From contig JBFWQM010000032.1 in assembly GCA_050249455.1 (NCBI GenBank), forward strand, positions 1 through 29,143: DNA of 29,143 bases, given 5' to 3'. Below, piece after piece: positions 14,390-21,883 of the stretch (its first letter is position 1; each line of letters opens with the position of its first letter). Source of the stretch: JBFWQM01 sp050249455 (GTDB lineage Bacteria; Pseudomonadota; Alphaproteobacteria; MPNO01; VGEU01). The notes under the pieces are model-generated. The model saw nothing but the letters and a program-made list of their open reading frames with translations. It made no database searches and was not told the DNA's origin. Position numbers and translations under genes: made by a program.

Positions 14390-15613
14390 TCAGCCCAGCG
14401 GTCCCTGGAACACCGGCCCGCGATAGGTGTCCGACAGCGCGTCCAGCGTCTCCGGCCAGTTGTCGTTGTCGACCTTGCGGCGCTGGTCGGCTGGGCGCGG
14501 CCGGCCGTCCCAGCCGATCTGCTCCATGTAGTAGTAGAGCTGGATCGCGTGCCCTTCCGGGTCGATCGCGAACGCCGAATAGTCGATGCCGGGGAACAGC
14601 TCGGGCGGCAGGGTGCGGACGGTCACGCCGTTCGCCTTCAGGAACGCCACCGCGTCCCTGAGCTGGCGGTAGCTGCCGACCTGCATGCCGTAGGCCATGC
14701 AGATCGAATCGGGGCGCATCTTCAGTTCTTCGCGCAGCGCGAGCGGATAGAGCGCCATCGTGTGGTGCTCGGTGTTGGTGCGCAGGAACACGGCGCGGTG
14801 GCCGTTCCACGTGATCTCCTCCGTCACTGTCAGGCCCATCGTGCCGGCATAGAACCGCGCCGCCGCGTCGACGTCGTGCGCGAACAGCCGGATCGGCCCG
14901 TTGCGCACGATGCGGAACGGGCGCGGCAGCTTGACGCCGCCGACGTCGTATTTCGGCTCGCCGAACGGTCGCTGGTGCAGCCCGCCGCGCAGGTCCAGCC
15001 CGCTTTCGATCGCCGCGCGCGCCATCGGGAAGTCGGGCTCCGCCGCGCCGTCGACCGGCGGCAGCTGCGTGCCGTTGGGGCAGATCGGGAGCGGCTTCGA
15101 CACGCCGTCCCAGCCGATCTGGTCCATGCCATAGTAGATCTCGTTGGAGATGTGGTCGGCGTCGGTGACGGTGAAGTTCCAGTTGGCGCCGCGCGCGTCG
15201 CGCCCGCCGGGCCGCGCCGCCGGCACCTGGCTCTCGGTCAGCCACTTGCGACCCTCCGTCACCTCGCGCAGCGTGCCGACCTGCCAGGCGATGTGGCTGA
15301 TCCAGTCGGTGCCGGGATGCTGCGGCCGCGGCGAGGCGGCGACCGTCCAGCGCGGGAACAGCACCACCGAGTGGTGGTCGGCGCTGACCCGCAGGAAGTA
15401 GCCGTTGGGGTCCTGTCCGGTCGGGCTGGCAATGCCCTGCAACTCGCCGAAGTCGCGCGTGTCGGTGACCGGCAGGCCGAGCAGGTCGCTGTAGAACCGC
15501 AGCGCCCGCTCCTGGTCGTCGACGTTGAAGCCGAAATGCCCCAGCCGCAGCACCCGGAACGGCCGCTCCAGCCGCACGCCGCCGACGTCGTACGTCCTCT
15601 GCACGCTCGCCAT
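14390..15613 (-). CDS. Duplicated VOC-superfamily protein, extradiol dioxygenase-like
   Basis: The 407-residue protein consists of two homologous halves of about 200 residues, each opening YDVGGV(R/K)LxRPFR and ending YYxMxQIGWDG. Each half holds paired vicinal-oxygen-chelate modules. The first half keeps a possible Fe/Mn triad: His26 (RLGHFGF), His107 (DWISHIAW) and Glu158 (DADHISNEIYY), in the order used by type I extradiol ring-cleavage enzymes. In the second half these positions read Pro240, Met306/Ala307 and Gln358, so it is probably structural. The ATG at 15613 is preceded by GGGGAGG. It is the first gene of an operon with dienelactone hydrolase and a RutA-like monooxygenase (one-base spacing). 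A ring-cleavage role is plausible but unproven; glyoxalase or isomerase activity is possible. Confidence 0.87.
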   Translation of the reverse strand: MASVQRTYDVGGVRLERPFRVLRLGHFGFNVDDQERALRFYSDLLGLPVTDTRDFGELQGIASPTGQDPNGYFLRVSADHHSVVLFPRWTVAASPRPQHPGTDWISHIAWQVGTLREVTEGRKWLTESQVPAARPGGRDARGANWNFTVTDADHISNEIYYGMDQIGWDGVSKPLPICPNGTQLPPVDGAAEPDFPMARAAIESGLDLRGGLHQRPFGEPKYDVGGVKLPRPFRIVRNGPIRLFAHDVDAAARFYAGTMGLTVTEEITWNGHRAVFLRTNTEHHTMALYPLALREELKMRPDSICMAYGMQVGSYRQLRDAVAFLKANGVTVRTLPPELFPGIDYSAFAIDPEGHAIQLYYYMEQIGWDGRPRPADQRRKVDNDNWPETLDALSDTYRGPVFQGPLG

Positions 15614-15680
15614 GCCCGTCCTCCCCTGCCCCCGGTCTAATGTCGGGATCCCGGCGATCATAGCAGCCCGGACCCGGAGA

Positions 15681-15782
15681 CGCCCCCTCCCCCAACCCCC
15701 TCCCGCGAGGGGAGGGGGATTTTCCGCCGCCCCTCGCTCATACTCCCCCTCCCCTCGCGGGAGGGGGTTGGGGGGAGGGGCG
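15681..15782. repeat. Inverted repeat with 38-bp arms, GC-rich
   Basis: Bases 15681-15718 and 15745-15782 are inverted repeats matching at 36 of 38 positions around a 26-base loop. The arms are C/G-rich runs with a central CCCGCGAGGGGAGGGGG segment. The repeat lies between the GMC oxidoreductase gene end and the start of the VOC operon (both minus strand). It belongs to the general class of dispersed intergenic palindromes and could terminate transcription of the upstream GMC gene before the VOC operon. Confidence 0.82.
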
Positions 15783-15810
15783 CTCGCAATGGCGAGCATG
15801 AAACGAAAAT

Positions 15811-17433
15811 TCAGACCGCCGCCGCCGGCAATGGCTCACGCCCCAGCATCATGTCGGCCGCCTTCTCCGCGATCATGATGGTCGGCGCGTTGGTGTTGGC
15901 GCCGACGACGAACGGCATCACCGAGCAGTCGGCGACCCGAAGCCCCGCGACGCCGTTGACGCGGAGCGCGGCGTCCACCACCGCATCCGGGTCGGCGCCC
16001 ATGCGGCAGGTGCCGGCGGGGTGATGGGCGGTCTCGCCGTTGGCGCGCAGCCACGCGTCGATCTCGGCGTCGCCGGCGATCGCGGCGCCCGGGCGGAACT
16101 CGCCGGCGGTGACGCCCTTCAGCGGCTCCTGGGCGAAGATGGCGCGCACCGCCTTCACGCCGTCGCGCAGCACCCGGACGTCGGCGGGATCGGCGAACAG
16201 GTTCCACTGGATGCGCGGCGCAGCGGCCGGGTCGGCGGAGCGCAGCCCGACCCGGCCGCGGCTGTGCGGGTGCAGAACCGCGACGCGGCTGGAGAAGCGG
16301 TGCGCCACCGGCTTGCGGATGCCGGGAAACCACGGCTTGGCGTCGGGCGCGACGGGGCTGACCAGCAGCTCGATATCGGGGCGCTCCGCCCCGGCCTGGG
16401 TGCGCAGGAACGCCACCACCGTGGACGGGAACGTGCCGGCCGGCCCGCCCCCGGTCAGCGCCCAGCGAAGCACCGCCCACGCCAGCCGGTCGGCGCGCAG
16501 GAGCGGCATCAGGGTCAGCGGCTGCGCAAGGTCGAACGCGACCCAGGTGTTGGCGTGGTCCTGCAGGTTCTCGCCCACATCGCGCCGGTCGGCGACCACG
16601 TCGATGCCGTGGGCGCGCAGCGCATCCGCCGGCCCGATCCCCGACAGCATCAGGAGCTGCGGCGAGTTGTAGGTGCCGCCGCACAGCACCACCTCGCGCG
16701 CCGCCCGCGCGGTGACCGCCGCGCCGTTGCGCGCATAGGCAACGCCGACCGCGCGCGCGCCCTCGACCACGACCCGGTGCGCCAGCGCCCCGGTCGCGAC
16801 CGTGAGGTTCGGCCGCGCCATCGCCGGCCGCAGGAACGCGCGCGCGGTGGACTGCCGCCGCCCGCGGTCGATCGTCATGTCGAGCCGCGCCACGCCTTCG
16901 GCCCGGGCGCCGTTGTAGTCCTCAGTGCGCGGGAAGCCGGCGCGCTCGGCGGCGGCCGCGAACATCTCGACGATCGGCGTCGGCGTCTCCGACGGGTTGA
17001 CGGCGAGCGGCCCGTCGCCGCCGTGATACGGCCCGTCGCCGCGCCAGTTGCGCTCCGACCGGCGGAAATAGGGCAGCACCTCGGTGTAGCCCCAGCCGTC
17101 GAGCCCCATCTGCCGCCACTGGTCGTAGTCGAGCGGATGGCCGCGCGCGTACATCATCGCGTTGATCGACGACGTGCCGCCGAGCATCCGGCCGCGCGGC
17201 ACGACGATGCTGCGGCCCCCGGCATGCGGCTCCGGCTCGGTGGCGAAAGGCCAGTTGAAGCGCGGGTCGTAGGTCATCGACCGCATGGCCAGCGGCATGT
17301 GCACCTTGGGGTGCCTGTCGCGCCCGCCGGCCTCCAGCAGCAGCACCGTGATGCCGGGGTCGGCGCTCAGCCGGTTGGCCAGTACGCAGCCGGCCGAGCC
17401 GGCCCCGACGACGATGTAGTCGTATTCGTCCAC
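15811..17433 (-). CDS. GMC-family FAD oxidoreductase (choline dehydrogenase-like)
   Basis: The 540-residue flavoprotein starts with the FAD-binding DEYDYIVVGAGSAGCVLANR, followed by GMC signature 1 (PRGRMLGGTSSINAMMYARG) and the C-terminal catalytic region with His470/His471 (ETAHHPAGTCRMG) and Asn513-Asn515 (ANTNAPTIMIAEKAAD). These enzymes oxidise primary or secondary alcohols, delivering electrons to O2 or a quinone acceptor. No signal peptide is seen, so it is cytosolic or membrane-associated. It starts 14 bases after the quinone oxidoreductase stop and is likely cotranscribed with it. Many relatives are annotated as choline dehydrogenase, but without an aldehyde dehydrogenase or transporter for choline nearby, that role is not supported; an aromatic or polyether alcohol fits as well. 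Confidence 0.92.
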   Translation of the reverse strand: MDEYDYIVVGAGSAGCVLANRLSADPGITVLLLEAGGRDRHPKVHMPLAMRSMTYDPRFNWPFATEPEPHAGGRSIVVPRGRMLGGTSSINAMMYARGHPLDYDQWRQMGLDGWGYTEVLPYFRRSERNWRGDGPYHGGDGPLAVNPSETPTPIVEMFAAAAERAGFPRTEDYNGARAEGVARLDMTIDRGRRQSTARAFLRPAMARPNLTVATGALAHRVVVEGARAVGVAYARNGAAVTARAAREVVLCGGTYNSPQLLMLSGIGPADALRAHGIDVVADRRDVGENLQDHANTWVAFDLAQPLTLMPLLRADRLAWAVLRWALTGGGPAGTFPSTVVAFLRTQAGAERPDIELLVSPVAPDAKPWFPGIRKPVAHRFSSRVAVLHPHSRGRVGLRSADPAAAPRIQWNLFADPADVRVLRDGVKAVRAIFAQEPLKGVTAGEFRPGAAIAGDAEIDAWLRANGETAHHPAGTCRMGADPDAVVDAALRVNGVAGLRVADCSVMPFVVGANTNAPTIMIAEKAADMMLGREPLPAAAV

Positions 17434-17447
17434 CGGGCCGGACCGGC

Positions 17448-18371
17448 TCAGCGCACCTTGAACACCAGCTTGCCGCGCAGGTGCCGCGCCTCGCTGACTC
17501 GGTGCGCGGCGGCGGCTTCCGACAACGGATAGGTGGTGATCTCCGGCACATGCACCGCGCCGGCCTTGACCAGCTCCAGGATGCGCTCCAGGTGCGGCCG
17601 GTCGCGCGACACCGCGGGCCGCAGCGACTGCACGTCGGCGCGCGGCGATTCCGGCGGCTTGGGTCCGGCGGCGATGAACGCCGCGCGCCCGCCCGGCTTC
17701 AGCACCGCGAACGACCGCTCCGTCACGTCGCCGCCGACGGTGTCGAACACGGCGTCGATGTTGGACACCACCTTGGTGAAGTCCTGGGTGTGGTAGTCGA
17801 TCACCTGGTCCGCGCCGAGCTTGCGCACGTAGTCGTGGTTCGACGGGCTCGCCGTGGTGATGACCCGCGCGCCGATGTGCTTGGCGAGCTCGATCGCGAA
17901 TCCGGCGACGCCGCCGGCGCCGCCGTGGATCAGGATCGTCTCGCCCTTCTTGAGCTTCAGCGTGTCCTCCACCGAGACCAGCGCGGTGAGCCCGATCAGG
18001 GCCAGCGCCGCCGCCTCCACGTGCGACAGGCTGTCGGGCTTCTTCGCCACCAGCGGCGCCTTCATGGCGATCTTCTCCGCGTAGCCGCCCTCCTGGCCCA
18101 GGTCGCAGACGCCGAACACGGCATCGCCGACCTTGAGGTCGGTGACGCCGGCTCCGACCGCGCTCAACACACCGGAGAAGTCGCGCCCCGGAATCTGCGG
18201 GAACGTGGGCGTGCCGTAATAGCCGCCGGCCCGCACCTTCCAGTCTGCGGCGTTTACGCTGGCGGCATGGATGTCGACCACAACCTGCCCCGGTCCGGCG
18301 ACCGGATCGGGCAAGTCGCCGTACCGGAACACCTCGGGGCCGCCGTTCTTCTCGATGTAGGCCGCCTTCAT
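17448..18371 (-). CDS. Zinc-free NADPH:quinone oxidoreductase (MDR superfamily)
   Basis: The 307-residue protein begins MKAAYIEKNGGPEVF and has the GroES-like domain with AASVNAADWKVRAG and PGRDFSGVLSAVG, then a Rossmann fold with ILIHGGAGGVAGFAIELAKH. The cysteine ligands of zinc alcohol dehydrogenases are absent, which places it among quinone oxidoreductases and enoyl reductases. It would use NADPH to reduce quinones or conjugated enones, products expected from aromatic breakdown. ATG 18371 is preceded by an AGAGGAACG stretch. The exonuclease gene upstream ends 28 bases away on the same strand, and the GMC oxidoreductase follows 14 bases downstream. Confidence 0.92.
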   Translation of the reverse strand: MKAAYIEKNGGPEVFRYGDLPDPVAGPGQVVVDIHAASVNAADWKVRAGGYYGTPTFPQIPGRDFSGVLSAVGAGVTDLKVGDAVFGVCDLGQEGGYAEKIAMKAPLVAKKPDSLSHVEAAALALIGLTALVSVEDTLKLKKGETILIHGGAGGVAGFAIELAKHIGARVITTASPSNHDYVRKLGADQVIDYHTQDFTKVVSNIDAVFDTVGGDVTERSFAVLKPGGRAAFIAAGPKPPESPRADVQSLRPAVSRDRPHLERILELVKAGAVHVPEITTYPLSEAAAAHRVSEARHLRGKLVFKVR

Positions 18372-18399
18372 CGCGATCGTTCCTCTTTTGAAAGCGTCG

Positions 18400-18912
18400 C
18401 TAGCGCGGCGCCGAATGTGTCCAGCCCGTCAGTTCCGCCGCCATCACGATCCGCGCGCACGCTTCCGCGTCGGAGGCGGCATCGTGGTGCCGCAGCGCGA
18501 TGCGCAGATGCCGGCAGACGTCGGGCAGCCTGGTGGGGCGAACGTTCCAAAGCCGGCGCGCCAGGGCCACGGTGCAGACGAACGGCGTGTCCGACCGGTC
18601 CAGGCTGTATCTTAGGCAGCAGGCGTTCAGCACGCTACGGTCGAATCCGGCATTGTGCGCGGCGAGGAATTGCGCCTCGCGCAGCAGGGGATGCAGCTTG
18701 CGCCAGACCTCGCCGAAGCTGGCCGCCGCGCTCACGTGGTCCCAGGTCAGCCCGTGGATATGGGTGAAGGCGAAGTCGCGGCCTGGCGGGCGGATCAAAT
18801 GCTGCTCGCGGTGAACGATGCGCCCTTCGGAGACGAACACCACGCCGACCGCGCAGGCGCTGTCGCGGCCGTAGCTCGCGGTCTCGAAATCAATGGCGGC
18901 GAACGTGCTCAT
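18400..18912 (-). CDS. DEDDh-family 3'-5' exonuclease (DnaQ epsilon-like)
   Basis: The 170-residue protein shows all three exonuclease motifs: Asp8 and Glu10 in AAIDFETAS, Asp91 in AAHNAGFDRSVL, and His143 and Asp148 in HHDAASDAEA, spaced H-x4-D as in the DEDDh class. It would remove nucleotides from 3' ends using two metal ions. The stand-alone form without a polymerase domain is common and its role is usually repair or RNA/oligonucleotide turnover. It sits between catabolic genes, 31 bases downstream of a YciI-like gene on the same strand; no functional link to aromatic breakdown is evident. Confidence 0.92.
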   Translation of the reverse strand: MSTFAAIDFETASYGRDSACAVGVVFVSEGRIVHREQHLIRPPGRDFAFTHIHGLTWDHVSAAASFGEVWRKLHPLLREAQFLAAHNAGFDRSVLNACCLRYSLDRSDTPFVCTVALARRLWNVRPTRLPDVCRHLRIALRHHDAASDAEACARIVMAAELTGWTHSAPR

Positions 18913-18943
18913 GCCGACGCCTGCGAACGCCGCCGGCGTCGGC

Positions 18944-19258
18944 TCAATTCCCCTCTGCCGTCTTGGGCGCCACCGCCGGGTTCCACTGGCCGCGGCGCAT
19001 CCGGTTGACTTCCACGCGGGAGAACAGGCCGGCCTTGCGGAACGGCTCGTTCTCGGAAAACCGGTCGGCGTCGGCCTTGCTCGGCACGTTGACGATCAGC
19101 ACGCTGCCGGTGCGGGTCGCGCCGTCGTCGCCCAGCAGCGCGCCGCCGAGGACCAGGATGTCGGCATGGTCGTCGAGGTACTTGAAGTGCGCCTCGCGGT
19201 TGGCCGCGCGCACCGCTTCCGCGCCCGGCTTGTCGATCTGGTATATGATGTACAGCAT
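18944..19258 (-). CDS. YciI-like (YCII-related) protein
   Basis: This 104-residue protein has the ferredoxin-like fold of YCII proteins: MLYIIYQIDKPGAEAVR, then NREAHFKYLDDHADILVLGG with His24 and nearby Asp, then GSVLIVNVPSKADADRFSENEPF and a FSRVEVNRMRRGQW tail. Relatives include muconolactone-isomerase-like and dechlorinating enzymes with a His-Asp pair, but many have unknown roles. ATG 19258 with GGGAGG upstream is preferred; an in-frame start at 19306 would lack that site. It diverges from the 3-hydroxybenzoate 6-hydroxylase-like gene and may share its control region, so a role in handling an aromatic intermediate is possible. Confidence 0.87.
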   Translation of the reverse strand: MLYIIYQIDKPGAEAVRAANREAHFKYLDDHADILVLGGALLGDDGATRTGSVLIVNVPSKADADRFSENEPFRKAGLFSRVEVNRMRRGQWNPAVAPKTAEGN

Positions 19259-19340
19259 CTCGCCCTCCCGGTCCGGCCATGGCCGTTTCATGACCACTAG
19301 CCGCAACCCGGCCGAAAAGCCAGCGGGGCGGCGAACGCAC

Positions 19341-19380
19341 TTGACCGTTGATCAGCATTATGATCACAATACTGAATAAT
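19341..19380. promoter_or_regulatory. AT-rich control region with repeated TGATCA, candidate MarR operator
   Basis: TGATCA occurs at 19349-19354 and again at 19361-19366, 12 bases apart (TGATCA-gcatta-TGATCA), inside an AT-rich island (19341-19380) that stands out in this GC-rich DNA. TTGACC (19341) or TTGATC (19348) could be -35 boxes with -10-like ATACTG or GAATAAT downstream. It lies between the divergent YciI-like gene and the monooxygenase-MarR operon, the expected site for MarR autoregulation. Binding is inferred. Confidence 0.45.
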
Positions 19381-19403
19381 TTCCGGCCCCGGGAGGCACT
19401 GGC

Positions 19404-20612
19404 ATGAGCGAACGACCGATCCTGATCGCGGGCGGCGGCATTGGCGGCTTTGCGGCAGCGCTGGCGCTCAGCCGCCAGGGACGCGCCGTCCACCTTCTCG
19501 AGCAGGCGCCCGGCTTCGGCGAGGTCGGCGCCGGCATCCAGATCGGCCCCAACATCTTCAAGATGTTCGACGTGCTGGGCGTGACGGACGCGATCCGGGA
19601 ATTCGCTGTGTTCCCCCAGAACCTGGTCATGCGCGATGCGCTGACCGGCGCGGAGATCGTGCGCGTGCCGATCGGCTCGCAGGCGTTCCTGCAGCGCTAC
19701 AGATATCCCTACGGCGTGATCTATCGCCCCGACCTGCATAACGTCCTGATCGACGCATGCAAGGCCGAACCGCTGGTCACCACCAGCGTCAACCAGAAGG
19801 TCACCGGCTTCGAGGACAACGGCGAGGTCGTGCGGGTGACCACCGCCGGCGGCCAGACGCATGAGGGCGCGGCGCTGATCGGCGCCGACGGCCTGTGGTC
19901 GGCCGTGCGCGCCCAGCTGGTCGGCGACGGCAAGCCGCGGGTATCCGGCCATATCGCCTACCGCGCCGTCCTGAAGACAGAGGAGGTGCCCGAGCATATC
20001 CGCCAGGACAACGTCGTGCTGTGGGCGGGGCCGAAGACGCATCTGGTCCACTACCCGCTGCACAAGGGCGAGATCTACAACCTGGTCGCGGTCTTCCACA
20101 GCGACCGCTACGAGGAAGGCTGGGACACCTACGGCGACACCGAGGAGCTCGACCGCCGCTTCGCCGGCGAGCACCCGGACGTGCTGTCCATGCTGGCCAA
20201 GATCGAGAGCTGGCGGATGTGGGTGCTGTGCGACCGCGAGCCGATCCGCGACTGGAGCAAGGGCCGCGTGACCCTGCTGGGCGACGCCGCGCACCCGATG
20301 CTGCAATACCTGGCGCAGGGCGCGTGCATGGCGACCGAGGACGGCGTCTGCCTCGCCACCCGCGTGGCGGCCAACGGCAGCGACTACGCCACCGCGTTCC
20401 GCGAATACCAGTCGCTGCGCTATCTGCGCACCGCGCGGGTGCAGCTCACGGCGCGGCTCTACGGCGACATCTATCACGCCGCCGGGGCGACCGCGGACCT
20501 GCGCAACGCCCTCCTGGGCGCGGTCGACCAGAAAAAGCCCGGCGAAGGCATGGCGTGGCTGTACGAAGGGCTCGACGACACCGGCGCGCAGCAGTTCAAG
20601 GCCGGCGCGTGA
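19404..20612 (+). CDS. FAD-dependent aromatic monooxygenase, 3-hydroxybenzoate 6-hydroxylase-like
   Basis: The 402-residue protein is a class A flavin monooxygenase: PILIAGGGIGGFAAALALSR (5-24) binds FAD, ALIGADGLWSAVR is the DG motif, and VTLLGDAAHPMLQYLAQGA (around residues 290-308) is the GD motif. The C-terminal part YHAAGATADLRNALLG and GMAWLYEGLD match what I know of 3-hydroxybenzoate 6-hydroxylase, which makes gentisate using NADH and O2; salicylate hydroxylase is the main alternative. GGGAGG precedes ATG 19404. The stop overlaps the MarR GTG by four bases, so hydroxylase and regulator are coupled. With a zeta GST at the left edge of the window this supports a gentisate route, although the gentisate dioxygenase is not seen here. 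Confidence 0.88.
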   Translation: MSERPILIAGGGIGGFAAALALSRQGRAVHLLEQAPGFGEVGAGIQIGPNIFKMFDVLGVTDAIREFAVFPQNLVMRDALTGAEIVRVPIGSQAFLQRYRYPYGVIYRPDLHNVLIDACKAEPLVTTSVNQKVTGFEDNGEVVRVTTAGGQTHEGAALIGADGLWSAVRAQLVGDGKPRVSGHIAYRAVLKTEEVPEHIRQDNVVLWAGPKTHLVHYPLHKGEIYNLVAVFHSDRYEEGWDTYGDTEELDRRFAGEHPDVLSMLAKIESWRMWVLCDREPIRDWSKGRVTLLGDAAHPMLQYLAQGACMATEDGVCLATRVAANGSDYATAFREYQSLRYLRTARVQLTARLYGDIYHAAGATADLRNALLGAVDQKKPGEGMAWLYEGLDDTGAQQFKAGA

Positions 20613-21130
20613 GCCGGCACGCCGCCCCGCGCGGCGATGCCGAGGCCGGCGGCGCGGCCCGGCGGGCGCGGCCGGCCGCGCCGGTCCCGGTCGTCGAGAT
20701 GCCGGGCCACCTGCTGCGCCGCTGCCAGCAGATCGCGGTGTCGATCTTCTTGCAGGAGGCGCGCGAATTCGACCTGACGCCGCTGCAATACGCCGTGCTC
20801 GCCACGCTCGACCAGCACGGCGCGCTCGACCAGGGCCGGCTCGGCGGGCTGACCGCGCTCGACCGCACCACGATCGGCGTCGTGATCGCGAAGCTGGAAG
20901 GCCGCGGCCTGGTCGCCCGGCGCCGGGCCGAGGCCGACCGCCGCTTCAACGCCGTCACCTGCACCGAGGCCGGCCGCGCCCTGCTGCACCGGGCCGAGGC
21001 CGCGGTCGCCACGGCCCAGGAGCGCATCCTCGCCCCGCTCGCCGCCGGCGAGCGCCGGCAATTCCTGGGCTACCTGCGGCGCATCGCCGAGGAGAACAAC
21101 GACGAAAGCCGCGCCCCGCATCGGCCGTGA
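20609..21130 (+). CDS. MarR-family transcriptional regulator
   Basis: This 173-residue protein has a MarR winged helix: LTPLQYAVLATLDQHGALDQGRLGG, recognition helix LDRTTIGVVIAKLEGRGL and wing RRRAEADRRFNAVTCTEAGR. MarR proteins form dimers that usually repress and release DNA when a phenolic ligand binds. GTG 20609 overlaps the monooxygenase stop (GTGA) and gives a 30-residue basic N-terminal extension; ATG 20699 is an alternative without it. It likely controls the monooxygenase operon, with the TGATCA repeats at 19349-19366 as possible operator. Confidence 0.88.
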   Translation: MSRHAAPRGDAEAGGAARRARPAAPVPVVEMPGHLLRRCQQIAVSIFLQEAREFDLTPLQYAVLATLDQHGALDQGRLGGLTALDRTTIGVVIAKLEGRGLVARRRAEADRRFNAVTCTEAGRALLHRAEAAVATAQERILAPLAAGERRQFLGYLRRIAEENNDESRAPHRP

Positions 21131-21205
21131 TCCGCCCGCCCTACCGCGGCGCGGCCCAAGCGCCTATCTGTAGGGCAGACCTTCCCCGGGGGCCCCCGCC
21201 GCGCC

Positions 21206-21883
21206 ATGCGCCTGCTCGTGATCGAAGACGACGACCGTCTCGGCAGCTATCTCGTCAAGGGGCTGAAGGAGGCCGGCCATGTCGTGGACCTCGCCGCCGA
21301 CGGCGGCAACGGCCTGGCCATGGCCGAGACCGCGGAATACGACGTCGCCATCGTGGACCGGATGCTGCCGGTCCGCGACGGCCTGTCGGTGATCCGGGAG
21401 CTGCGCGCCGCCGGGCGCAGCACGCCGGTGCTGATCCTGAGCGCGCTGGCCCAGGTGGACGACAAGGTGACCGGCCTGCGCGCCGGCGGCGACGACTACC
21501 TGGCGAAGCCCTTCGCGTTCGCCGAGCTGCTCGCCCGCATCGAAGCGCTGGCCCGCCGGCCGTCCGGCGAAGCCCAGTCGAGCCGGCTCAAGGTCGGCGA
21601 CCTGGAGCTCGACCTGCTGGCGCGGTCGGCGTCGCGCGCCGGCCGGCCGATCGAGCTGCAGCCGCGCGAATTCCGACTGCTGGAGGTGCTGATGCGGCAT
21701 GCCGGCCGGGTGGTCACGCGCACCATGCTGCTCGAGCAGGTATGGGACTATCATTTCGATCCGCAGACCAACGTCATCGACGTCCACGTCAGCCGGCTGC
21801 GCCGCAAGATCGACAAGGACTTCGACCGGCCGCTCCTCCACACCGTGCGCGGCGCCGGGTACATGCTGCGTGACCCCGGCTAG
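21206..21883 (+). CDS. OmpR/PhoB-family response regulator
   Basis: The 225-residue protein has a receiver domain (MRLLVIEDDDRLGSYL, phospho-acceptor Asp51 in DVAIVDRMLPVRDG, Lys in DDYLAKPFAF) and a winged-helix DNA-binding domain (ELQPREFRLLEVLMRHAG, then NVIDVHVSRLRRKID and the wing VRGAGYML). It acts as a phosphorylation-controlled transcription factor. The kinase gene starts inside its last codons (14-base overlap), so the pair is cotranslated. Upstream, GCCCTAC (21138-21144) and GTAGGGC (21170-21176) form an inverted repeat. The target genes are not identifiable from sequence. Confidence 0.94.
   Translation: MRLLVIEDDDRLGSYLVKGLKEAGHVVDLAADGGNGLAMAETAEYDVAIVDRMLPVRDGLSVIRELRAAGRSTPVLILSALAQVDDKVTGLRAGGDDYLAKPFAFAELLARIEALARRPSGEAQSSRLKVGDLELDLLARSASRAGRPIELQPREFRLLEVLMRHAGRVVTRTMLLEQVWDYHFDPQTNVIDVHVSRLRRKIDKDFDRPLLHTVRGAGYMLRDPG

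Noticed and set aside
15811..17433. Choline dehydrogenase (BetA) of the glycine-betaine pathway
   Set aside because: No betaine aldehyde dehydrogenase, BetI or choline transporter nearby; GMC membership alone does not support it.
18909..20477. 522-codon antisense frame covering the monooxygenase and YciI genes
   Set aside because: Spans two real genes and a control region; no domain, biased composition.
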